The notes beneath the pieces were generated by a model. That model saw only the letters and a list, made by a program, of their open reading frames with translations. It did no database searches and had not been told where the DNA came from. Shown one piece after another: positions 1 through 5,082 of a DNA stretch of 5,082 nt. A program made the translations under genes and the position numbers. Source of the DNA: Bacillota bacterium. GTDB lineage: Bacteria; Bacillota; Clostridia; Christensenellales; Aristaeellaceae. How positions within the stretch are numbered: position 1 is the stretch's first letter; each line of letters opens with the position of its first letter. Where the stretch lies: NCBI GenBank assembly GCA_023392515.1, contig JAEVYX010000011.1, forward strand, positions 1 through 5,082, given 5' to 3'.

Positions 1-1374
1 GAATTGTACAACACGCTCTTTCGCGCCCTGGAGGCGCGCAAAAAGAGCGTAAACATCTCCGCCTTCAAAAACCTTTCCATTGGGGAAAGGAACATGACGG
101 CGAACTCCCTGTATGCCGAAGCCGGCTACCATTTTTTCTATTTGAACCGCCTCAAGTTAAGCAGCAGCGGCAAAACCGTCACCTTCACCTACCGCAAATT
201 GAAGGACCTGCCCCGTATGCGGGAAAGCCTTAACGCCCGGTTGAGCCATCTCGTATATAGCGTGGCGCCGCAAAGCTATACGGAGCTTCAAAAGTTTATG
301 GCGGTGTACGAATACCTGTGCAAAACCTCCTGCTATACCGACGACATGAGCGATGAAATGACCACCAGCCCCTCCAGCATCCTGCTGATCGGCAAGGGCA
401 TCTGCAACGGCTATGCCAACCTGATGGCCTATACCCTAAACCGGGTGGGGGTCAAAACGGAATACGTCTGCGACATGGCCCACGCCTGGAACATTGTCAA
501 CCTGGGCGGCGCCTGGTACCACACAGATGCCACCTGGGGCGCGGGCCTCTCCCCCAATGATTACGACAGCCTGCAATGGGTGCTGATGGACGATGAAGCC
601 CGGCTTGAAAGCCTTCGGCTGAACGGCATTGATGAGCCCATCATCCTGGGCTATCCCAGCTCTAACGAGGTCACCCCGCCGCCCTGCACGGATACGCAGC
701 TTATGAATTACGAAACCATCGGCAAAAACTATGCCCTGGATTTAGACGGCGGCAAGGTCTACTTTGAAGGCCCCGCCGGCATCAACCGCATGAACCTGGA
801 CGGAACCGGCCGGGAAACGGTGCTGGAAATCATGGCTACCCACATGGTTTTCTTTAACGGCACGCTCTATTACATCGATACAAACGACGGCTTTTTGTAC
901 CGGCTGATCCCCGGGCAAAAACCCGAATGCCTGAGCCGGGATGAGTTTATCCTCTACCTTTGGCTAAGCGGGTCGACCCTGTCTTACGGCTTGAATGCCG
1001 CCAAAAAGGACGCGAAAACAATAAGCCTGCTCACGCCCCCCGCCTTTTCGGAGAGGGATACCCAATGGCCGGAGGCCACCGTTCCCCGCAGCCGCAGCTT
1101 TTGTGTGCAGATCGGGTTTTCAAAGCCCCTCGACCCAACGCAAAACCTTCAGGAGCGGGTGTATCTCCTGGGCGACGGGGGCACCCCGGTTCCCATCCAC
1201 GCCATCCCCAGTGATGATGGGCTGACCCTCACCCTCCGCCCCAAGGACTGTGTGGCGGATTACCCCTTTGTCACCTGTGTCCTTACAGGGGATACGGCCT
1301 TTATGGACGGGCAGACAGCGGAAAAAAGCCAGGTCTTTACGGTGAAGATCGCATCCGAAGCGAAGGGGAAGTAG
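1..1374 (+). CDS. Transglutaminase-like domain protein, 5' end cut off by the window
   Basis: The frame is open from base 1, and the TTG at 4 has no ribosome binding site, so the real start, and probably a signal peptide, lie upstream. The 457 visible residues (numbered from base 1) fall into three parts. Residues about 95-180 are a transglutaminase-like core with the Cys-His-Asp triad: Cys135 in GKGICNGYA, His161 in AHAWN and Asp176 in HTDATWG. This pattern fits the bacterial transglutaminase/protease-like group (COG5279 type). Residues about 240-345 repeat short 'VYFEG..INRMNLDG' and 'LYYIDTNDGFLYR' units, like DUF5050 or propeller-type segments. Residues about 363-452 look like an SbsA-type Ig-like domain (FSKPLDP start, strand-rich, ending VFTVKI). 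The family includes peptidases and cross-linking enzymes, so the reaction is unknown. Surface or secreted location is inferred from the domain types. No terminator is evident after the stop. Confidence 0.8.
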   Translation, partial: ELYNTLFRALEARKKSVNISAFKNLSIGERNMTANSLYAEAGYHFFYLNRLKLSSSGKTVTFTYRKLKDLPRMRESLNARLSHLVYSVAPQSYTELQKFMAVYEYLCKTSCYTDDMSDEMTTSPSSILLIGKGICNGYANLMAYTLNRVGVKTEYVCDMAHAWNIVNLGGAWYHTDATWGAGLSPNDYDSLQWVLMDDEARLESLRLNGIDEPIILGYPSSNEVTPPPCTDTQLMNYETIGKNYALDLDGGKVYFEGPAGINRMNLDGTGRETVLEIMATHMVFFNGTLYYIDTNDGFLYRLIPGQKPECLSRDEFILYLWLSGSTLSYGLNAAKKDAKTISLLTPPAFSERDTQWPEATVPRSRSFCVQIGFSKPLDPTQNLQERVYLLGDGGTPVPIHAIPSDDGLTLTLRPKDCVADYPFVTCVLTGDTAFMDGQTAEKSQVFTVKIASEAKGK

Positions 1375-1405
1375 GAAAATAGTCATGCCTGCACACAGGA
1401 GGATA

Positions 1406-1434
1406 TTGACAAATCAAAATCTACGCTTTATAAT
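1406..1434 (+). promoter_or_regulatory. Consensus sigma-A promoter of the TetR gene
   Basis: A perfect -35 hexamer TTGACA (1406-1411) and a perfect -10 hexamer TATAAT (1429-1434) are separated by exactly 17 bases. Transcription should start near 1441. It lies in the 99-base gap between the transglutaminase-like gene and the TetR gene. A promoter of this strength is typical where a repressor holds transcription down, and an operator-like inverted repeat begins right after the -10. Confidence 0.88.
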
Positions 1435-1460
1435 ATGAATGAATTCAATTTTGTTCATTC
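1435..1460. promoter_or_regulatory. TetR-type operator 1 (autoregulatory site)
   Basis: Inverted repeat GAATGAA (1437-1443) and TTCATTC (1454-1460) with a 10-base spacer. It directly follows the -10 box and covers the expected transcription start, so a bound dimer would block initiation. A nested perfect palindrome TGAATTCA sits at 1440-1447. A near copy occurs at 2082-2107: 22 of 26 aligned bases are the same, with matching arm spacing. Recurrence of the site next to both transcription units is the main argument that the adjacent TetR protein binds here. Binding itself is inferred. Confidence 0.8.
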
Positions 1461-1466
1461 GGGAGG
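1461..1466 (+). promoter_or_regulatory. Ribosome binding site that sets the TetR start
   Basis: GGGAGG lies 7 bases before the ATG at 1474. An in-frame ATG at 1435 overlaps the end of the -10 region and lies upstream of the expected transcript start, so it cannot be used from this promoter. Confidence 0.75.
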
Positions 1467-1473
1467 CGGCATC

Positions 1474-2046
1474 ATGGAAGACAAGAAAGTTCAGCTATAC
1501 AGCTGCGCCAAAGAGCTGTTCAGCCTGAAAGGCTTTAAGGATACGGCCGTTTCCGATATCACCAAGGCGGCGGGCATGGCCGTCGGCACCTTTTACAACT
1601 ATTACCCCTCCAAGGAAAAGCTGTTTATGGACATCTTTTTGGAGGAGAACGCCAAATTGAAAAAGGCATGCCTGGAATCCCTCGACCTGAGCGGCGAACC
1701 CTTTTCTGTAATCCGGCAGATGATGATGCTGAATGTAGCGGGTATCAAGGCCAACCCCATTTTGAAGGAATGGTACAACCGAGGCGTTTTTGACAAAATC
1801 GAGCAGATCTACCGGCAGGAAAACGGCCTTCAGGCTGTGGATTTCTTGTACGACAGCTTTCTTTCCCTTATAAATCAGTGGCAGACGGAGGGAAAAATGC
1901 GCGGCGATATTGACAGCAAAATGATCATGATGATTTTTGCCGCCATCATCAACATCGACACGCATAAGGAAGAAATCGGCCTGAATTATTTTCCTGAGCT
2001 GTTGGAAACCATGACGGAGCTTGTCATGAAGGGGCTGACCGGCTGA
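1474..2046 (+). CDS. TetR/AcrR-family transcriptional regulator
   Basis: A 190-residue protein, the usual length for TetR-family repressors. Residues about 8-52 form the N-terminal DNA-binding domain: LFSLKGFKDTAVSDITKAAG, then the recognition-helix region VGTFYNYYPSKEKLF (37-51), which is the family hallmark. The rest (about 55-190) is a helical ligand-binding and dimerization domain with no recognisable ligand signature. The ATG at 1474 is chosen for its GGGAGG site and because the upstream ATG precedes the transcript start. A consensus promoter drives the gene. Operator-like repeats flank it, one over its own start region and one before apbE, so it probably represses itself and the downstream flavoprotein operon. 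The inducer is unknown. Being TetR-family is near certain; the regulatory targets are inferred from the paired sites. Confidence 0.93.
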   Translation: MEDKKVQLYSCAKELFSLKGFKDTAVSDITKAAGMAVGTFYNYYPSKEKLFMDIFLEENAKLKKACLESLDLSGEPFSVIRQMMMLNVAGIKANPILKEWYNRGVFDKIEQIYRQENGLQAVDFLYDSFLSLINQWQTEGKMRGDIDSKMIMMIFAAIINIDTHKEEIGLNYFPELLETMTELVMKGLTG

Positions 2047-2073
2047 AAATACCGCCGGGCTTCTCTTTTTTTT
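2037..2073 (+). terminator. Possible intrinsic terminator after the TetR gene
   Basis: CCGGC (2039-2043) can pair with GCCGG (2054-2058) across a 10-base loop, with one more G-C pair beyond a mismatch (2037/2060). A T-rich tract ending in eight T residues (2066-2073) follows. The stem is short and overlaps the stop codon, so termination may be partial, leaving some read-through into apbE. An alternative pairing of CGGGC (2056-2060) with GCCCG (2075-2079) would put the T run in the loop and would not terminate. Confidence 0.45.
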
Positions 2074-2081
2074 CGCCCGTA

Positions 2082-2109
2082 ATGAATGAATCATATTTTG
2101 CTCATTCAT
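2082..2109. promoter_or_regulatory. TetR-type operator 2, upstream of apbE
   Basis: A perfect 8-base inverted repeat, ATGAATGA (2082-2089) and TCATTCAT (2102-2109), with a 12-base spacer. The first 26 bases match operator 1 (1435-1460) at 22 positions, including the shared blocks ATGAATGAAT, ATTTTG and TCATTC. It lies 56 bases upstream of the apbE start codon and 8 bases beyond the T run of the possible terminator. The simplest reading is that the TetR protein encoded just upstream controls apbE and the FMN-binding gene through this site. Confidence 0.78.
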
Positions 2110-2110
2110 A

Positions 2111-2139
2111 TTGGCCGATAAAGCCCACACTTTAAAAAT
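2111..2139 (+). promoter_or_regulatory. Weak candidate promoter for apbE and the FMN-binding gene
   Basis: TTGGCC (2111-2116, four of six consensus -35 bases) is followed after 16-17 bases by TAAAAA/AAAAAT (2133-2139, four of six -10 bases). This would start transcription near 2145, just before the ribosome binding site. It abuts operator 2, so a bound repressor would crowd the -35. The match is poor. A start within operator 2 or read-through from the TetR promoter is equally possible. Confidence 0.25.
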
Positions 2140-2149
2140 CGGAATTGGA

Positions 2150-2156
2150 AAGGAGG
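2150..2156 (+). promoter_or_regulatory. Ribosome binding site that sets the apbE start
   Basis: AAGGAGG lies 9 bases before the ATG at 2166. The in-frame TTG at 2145 sits upstream of this site and would translate the ribosome binding site itself, so it is rejected as a start. A stop codon in frame at 2133 rules out any longer N-terminus. Confidence 0.85.
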
Positions 2157-2165
2157 TGCTTTTTT

Positions 2166-3149
2166 ATGGAATCCGGCACCCCTGCTGTTTATACGGGCTA
2201 TGCCATGAACACAGAAATCGGCCATTTGGCGTATGGCGAACATGCGGAGGAGGCGCTATGCGCCGCAAACGAGGAGCTGAAACGGCTGGAAGGCCTGTTC
2301 AGCCGGTATCTTCCCGCAAGCGATATCAGCCGCATCAACAAGTCGGCAGGGATCAAGGCCGAGCTTATCAGCCCGGACACCTTTTCGCTGCTGTGTGAAG
2401 CCGTTCATTTCTCCGACATATGCCAAGGCTGCTTTGACATCACCATTGGCCCGCTGAAAGACCTGTGGCAAAAAAACGCGCCGGGAATCCCGGGTGATGC
2501 AAAAATCCGGCAGGCAACAGCCCTTGTAAACCATCGGGATTTGCAAATGCTCCCTTCCCAAAGGGCCGCCTTTTTGAAAAGAAGCGGCCAATCCCTGGAT
2601 CTGGGCGGCGTTGCAAAGGGGTATGCCAGCGAGCGGATACTGCAACTGCTGAAAAAAAGCGGCGTAACATCCGCCTGCATAAACCTTGGGGGAAACGTGG
2701 CGGTGCTGGGGTCAAAGCCCGATGGCTCCCCATTTCGCGTTGGCATACGGCATCCCCGCAAATCAGACCGGCTCATCGGCGCCATATCGGTAACGGACAT
2801 GGCGGTGGTCACCTCTGGCGACGACCAGCGCTACTTTATCGGCCCGCAGGGACGGCGGTATCATCATATTTTGAATCCGCAAACGGGATACCCGGCGGAA
2901 TCAGGGCTTCTTTGCGTAACGGTGGTATCCCCAAACGCCTCGCTGGCGGATGCGCTGTCCACAGCGCTGTTCGCAGCAGGGATGGAAAATGGCCTCTGCA
3001 TCCTTCAAAACTGTCCGAATGCCCAAGCCGTTTTCGTAGACCTCGATTTTCACGCCTATGTAACGCCCGGCCTGAAAGATTTCTTTCAGCCGGAGCATGG
3101 CATAGAAACAACATTTCTTAAAGCCTGGGAAGGAAGCATGCCTGTATGA
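2166..3149 (+). CDS. apbE: FAD:protein FMN transferase (ApbE family)
   Basis: A 327-residue protein that should transfer FMN from FAD to a Thr or Ser of a target flavoprotein, with Mg2+. The family motifs appear in order: FSRYLPASDISRIN (45-58), FDITIGPL (90-97), LDLGGVAKGYASE (144-156), INLGGN (172-177), TSGDDQRYF (216-224), HHILNPQTGYP (233-243) and ADALSTALFAAG (261-272). Asp262 and Thr266 of the last are at the usual metal-ligand positions. No key motif is missing, so it should be active. There is no signal peptide or lipobox, and an in-frame stop upstream excludes a hidden one, so it is predicted to be cytosolic. That is unusual next to a membrane-anchored substrate. The stop overlaps the start of the FMN-binding gene by four bases (ATGA), implying translational coupling. 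A TetR-type operator lies upstream. Confidence 0.93.
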   Translation: MESGTPAVYTGYAMNTEIGHLAYGEHAEEALCAANEELKRLEGLFSRYLPASDISRINKSAGIKAELISPDTFSLLCEAVHFSDICQGCFDITIGPLKDLWQKNAPGIPGDAKIRQATALVNHRDLQMLPSQRAAFLKRSGQSLDLGGVAKGYASERILQLLKKSGVTSACINLGGNVAVLGSKPDGSPFRVGIRHPRKSDRLIGAISVTDMAVVTSGDDQRYFIGPQGRRYHHILNPQTGYPAESGLLCVTVVSPNASLADALSTALFAAGMENGLCILQNCPNAQAVFVDLDFHAYVTPGLKDFFQPEHGIETTFLKAWEGSMPV

Positions 3150-3595
3150 AAAGAAAGGGGAAAAGAAAAATGTGGATTGTGATTGGTTCCGTAATTGTTT
3201 GTGTTGCCGCCATTCTGGGGGGCGGGATCGTATTCACCGGGGCGGGCCGGCGGGAACTGAAAAACCTGCCCATTGAAAGCGTTGATTTCCATCAATTAAA
3301 AGATGGCACGTATACCGGAGAATACAAGGGGCAAAAGGATGCATTCAGAAACGCCAGGGTTCAGGTAACTGTGGCATCCGGCAAGGTATCCCAAATCGAG
3401 GGGATGGACGGAGCCCTTATGAAAGACGGAGTACCGGCACATTTGAACGCAAAAGGCGACACCATTCAGGATCTGTACGGCAGGGTGGTAACCTCCCAAT
3501 CCCTTCAGGTGGATGTGATTAGCGGCGCAACCCTCACCTCCAAGGCACACCTCAAGGCGGTGGAAAACGCGGTAAAGCAGGCGCAGGCAAAGTAG
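3146..3595 (+). CDS. Membrane-anchored FMN-binding domain protein, predicted ApbE substrate
   Basis: A 149-residue protein with a basic N-terminus (MKRKGKRK), one membrane segment (about 9-31) and a single FMN-binding domain (about 50-147, DGTYTGEYKG start) like that of NqrC and RnfG. The C-terminal DVISGATLTS holds the flavinylation motif Dxx(S/T)GAT: Asp123, Ser126, Gly127, Ala128 and acceptor Thr129. The positive-inside rule puts the N-terminus in the cytosol and the flavin domain outside. It probably carries electrons as a covalent flavoprotein at the cell surface; donor and acceptor are not encoded here. The start at 3146 has AAGGAAG 9 bases upstream and overlaps the apbE stop. A second ATG at 3170, with GAAAGGGG before it, would remove only the basic tail. 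It lacks the other domains of full NqrC or RnfG, so it is not part of a visible NQR/RNF complex. Confidence 0.9.
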   Translation: MKRKGKRKMWIVIGSVIVCVAAILGGGIVFTGAGRRELKNLPIESVDFHQLKDGTYTGEYKGQKDAFRNARVQVTVASGKVSQIEGMDGALMKDGVPAHLNAKGDTIQDLYGRVVTSQSLQVDVISGATLTSKAHLKAVENAVKQAQAK

Positions 3596-3606
3596 ATGTG
3601 CTCCAT

Positions 3607-3622
3607 CCCGTTATTCCACGGG
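3607..3622. other. Small hairpin at the convergent gene junction
   Basis: CCCGT (3607-3611) can pair with ACGGG (3618-3622) around a 6-base loop. It overlaps the stop codon of the minus-strand phosphatase gene. No T tract follows on either strand, so it is a weak candidate for a bidirectional terminator. No better terminator is visible between the two convergent genes. Confidence 0.2.
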
Positions 3623-4336
3623 CTGAACAAGCTCCCCGATATCCGTAATGATTCTGTCGGGGATGATGGAGGCGTGGGGCATCAGCCCCGTTTTCCGGTA
3701 GTCATGCCAGATGGCATATATGCCGATGGCCTGAGGCCCCTGTATATCCCACACCAGGTTATCGCCCACCATCCACACATCCCGGCTGTTCAGTTGAAGC
3801 AGGGACAACGCATGCTGAAAAACGCGGACATCCGGCTTTCCAAAGCCAAGCTCCTGGTCTATGAGGATGTGTTCAAAATAATCCGTAAGGTGAAAGCGGG
3901 CAAGCTTTGCCCGCTGGCCCTGGGATGTGCCATTGGTGATGAGGGCCAGCCGCACGCCGCTTGCCCTGAGCGTGTTCAGGGTTGAAAGGGTGTTTGGGAA
4001 CAGGTGCACCAGCCCGTCATGGCAGACGGAATATTGGTCAGCCAGGCCATGCACCACATCCTGATCGGTAATGCCAAGGGTGGAAAGGGCGCGCCCCACA
4101 ACGTCCCGCCTGGCCTGAATGAGATTTTCCCGCCCCGTTTTATGCCTGATGGGATCGCCCCAGTACCACGTTTTCGTTTCCTCAATGGCGAAAAGCAGCT
4201 CCTCTTTGGAAAACCCGGGCCGGTGCCGCCCTATAAAATCATCGCCGCAGATATCCCAGGCCTTCCCGGACACGCCCTCAAACGAAATCAGCGTGTCATC
4301 CAGGTCAAGCAATACCGCCGCTGGGTATTGGCCCAT
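3611..4336 (-). CDS. HAD-superfamily hydrolase, probable small-molecule phosphatase
   Basis: A 241-residue haloacid dehalogenase-type phosphatase with all four motifs: I, DLDDT with nucleophile Asp11 and acid/base Asp13; II, TNGT (Thr134); III, Lys167 in GFGKPD; IV, GDNLVWD with Asp192 and Asp197. A helical insert between motifs I and II (about 20-110) is the C1-type cap, which places it with the YjjG/phosphoglycolate phosphatase-like subfamily. Substrates there are nucleotides and sugar phosphates; the specific one cannot be read from sequence. The start at 4336 is preferred over an ATG two codons earlier (4342) because the AAGGGGGG site lies 8 bases from the former and only 2 from the latter. 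It follows the solute-binding protein gene by 35 bases on the same strand, so the two may be cotranscribed. Confidence 0.9.
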   Translation of the reverse strand: MGQYPAAVLLDLDDTLISFEGVSGKAWDICGDDFIGRHRPGFSKEELLFAIEETKTWYWGDPIRHKTGRENLIQARRDVVGRALSTLGITDQDVVHGLADQYSVCHDGLVHLFPNTLSTLNTLRASGVRLALITNGTSQGQRAKLARFHLTDYFEHILIDQELGFGKPDVRVFQHALSLLQLNSRDVWMVGDNLVWDIQGPQAIGIYAIWHDYRKTGLMPHASIIPDRIITDIGELVQPVE

Positions 4337-4344
4337 GCGCATAT

Positions 4345-4352
4345 CCCCCCTT
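4345..4352 (-). promoter_or_regulatory. Ribosome binding site that sets the HAD hydrolase start
   Basis: On the minus strand AAGGGGGG reads from 4352 to 4345, 8 bases before the ATG at 4336 and only 2 before the ATG at 4342. Spacing favours 4336. Confidence 0.6.
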
Positions 4353-4371
4353 GTCCTATCAGCCTATATAC

Positions 4372-5082
4372 TTATTCTGTTTGCCCGTTTTCCTTCCTTC
4401 TCATGTTCAGCATCCGGTCATATTCCTTTATAAATGCATCCCCCGTCATTTCATCCCTTGCGTACTGTTCCAGCAGCCGCAGCACCTCCGACACACCACC
4501 GTAAAAGGTGACGTTTTCGCCCTTGGGCAGGTGAATGCAGGGGGCAAGCGCCCGGTACATGGCAATATCCTCCGCGCTTATCTCATACCGGTTCTTTTCC
4601 AATTCATCAAGCGCTGTGAGGGTTTCCTCTTTTTGTGCTTGCAGGGCTTTTTTCTCTTCCGGGGCCGCCGCCAAAATAAGTCCCCCCAGCTCCGCGGCCT
4701 GTTCCTGAAGCGCCTGCTTTTCCCCGGCGTAGTAATCAAGCTCCACCGGCTCGTTCCGGGAAGGATAGAGCATAATTTCCAGCCGTTTCCCCATATGGGC
4801 GTAATAGCACTCGATATAATCAAGGGCCAGGCCGATATCGGGGGACATGGGGTTTACCACAAATACCGTCAAATCCGCCATCAGCACCGGCTCCTTTTCC
4901 TTGTCCAAAGAAAGGATCAGCGGCGCATATTCCCGGCCCATAAAATTATGATCCAACAACTGTATATCCTGGCCCAGGAGCATATCCGGCACTCCCTCCG
5001 TGGTAAAGGAGGTGGTTTCCGGCGGCAGGTTCAGCGCTTTGAGAAGCTCCAGGTTCCCTTCCAGCTTAGAGAGGAGCCCGCG
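4372..5082 (-). CDS. ABC transporter solute-binding protein, C-terminal part (5' end outside the window)
   Basis: The frame is open from the right edge of the window to the TAA at 4372-4374, giving 236 residues (numbered from the edge). The GTG at 4992 is internal. The pattern resembles the C-terminal lobe of type-1 extracellular solute-binding proteins from Firmicutes: VVNPMSPDIGLALDYIECYY (about 75-94), where such proteins read 'vnp.s...elA..fl.f', then YEISAEDIAMYRALAP (166-181), and the closing EMTGDAFIKEYDRMLNM (211-227), like 'G.is.eeFi.eld.k..m'. A helical, Glu/Gln/Lys-rich stretch (about 118-165) lies between them. The lipoprotein signal would be outside the window. The ligand, often a sugar or oligosaccharide in this family, cannot be told. 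Similarity is from pattern memory, so the assignment is moderate. The HAD hydrolase gene follows after 35 bases. Confidence 0.6.
   Translation of the reverse strand, partial: RGLLSKLEGNLELLKALNLPPETTSFTTEGVPDMLLGQDIQLLDHNFMGREYAPLILSLDKEKEPVLMADLTVFVVNPMSPDIGLALDYIECYYAHMGKRLEIMLYPSRNEPVELDYYAGEKQALQEQAAELGGLILAAAPEEKKALQAQKEETLTALDELEKNRYEISAEDIAMYRALAPCIHLPKGENVTFYGGVSEVLRLLEQYARDEMTGDAFIKEYDRMLNMRRKENGQTE

Noticed and set aside
1388..1399. CCTG-CACA-CAGG hairpin after the transglutaminase-like gene
   Set aside because: The stem is only four base pairs and has no T tract, so it is not a credible terminator.
1397..1402. AGGAGG just upstream of the TetR promoter, like a ribosome binding site
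   Set aside because: The only start nearby is the TTG inside the -35 box, which leads to a stop after ten codons. It is probably chance.
1435..1473. In-frame ATG at 1435 that would add 13 residues to the TetR protein
   Set aside because: It directly follows the -10 box, upstream of the expected transcript start, and the added residues are encoded by the operator. The ATG at 1474 has a good ribosome binding site.
1495..2130. Long open frame on the minus strand opposite the TetR gene (211 codons)
   Set aside because: It lies across a gene with clear family motifs, and its translation has no recognisable domain. It is a shadow of codon bias.
2145..2165. TTG start at 2145 for ApbE
   Set aside because: The added codons are the ribosome binding site itself, and the ATG at 2166 has ideal spacing.
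4004..4504. Plus-strand open frames across the HAD hydrolase and solute-binding genes (also 3596-3985 and 4119-4433)
   Set aside because: They run opposite to genes with intact catalytic motifs, and the products are Pro/His-rich without domain features.
1..5082. CRISPR arrays, tRNA or rRNA genes, insertion sequences, riboswitches
   Set aside because: I saw no spaced direct repeats, tRNA-like cloverleaf, transposase-like product or long conserved leader. All gaps between genes are short.

Overview
The window looks like an accessory stretch of a Gram-positive Firmicute, most likely a Clostridia gut or anaerobe lineage. This is inferred from the strong AGGAGG-type ribosome binding sites, a textbook sigma-A promoter, the moderately GC-rich codon use and the families present (secreted transglutaminase-like protein, TetR regulator, ApbE/FMN-binding pair, sugar-type ABC solute-binding protein). 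I cannot name the genus from sequence alone.

Layout. Positions 1-1374 (+) hold the 3' part of a probable secreted protein with a transglutaminase-like core, a propeller-like segment and an Ig-like C-terminal domain. Positions 1375-3595 (+) form a compact regulated redox locus: a consensus promoter, a TetR-family repressor gene (1474-2046), a short spacer with a possible terminator and an operator, then apbE (2166-3149) overlapping by four bases a membrane-anchored FMN-binding protein gene (3146-3595). Running the opposite way from the right edge are the C-terminal part of an ABC transporter solute-binding protein (5082-4372, minus) and a HAD-family phosphatase (4336-3611, minus). Its end meets the FMN-binding gene tail to tail with only 15 bases between.

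How the genes work together. ApbE-type enzymes take FMN from FAD and attach it to a Thr/Ser in a Dxx(S/T)GAT motif. The next gene encodes an FMN-binding domain with exactly that motif (D123-x-x-S-G-A-T129), so enzyme and substrate are encoded side by side. The TetR gene has a near-perfect inverted repeat starting at its own -10 box. A second copy (22 of 26 bases the same) lies upstream of apbE. The repressor therefore probably controls both itself and the flavoprotein operon in response to an unknown ligand. The predicted topology poses a puzzle: the FMN-binding domain appears to be outside the membrane, yet this ApbE has no signal peptide.

I see no tRNA, rRNA, CRISPR array, insertion sequence or riboswitch. 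No gene-free stretch exceeds about 120 bases. The most interesting part is the TetR/operator/apbE/FMN-binding module. The families are known, but the minimal arrangement and the compartment mismatch are worth following up.
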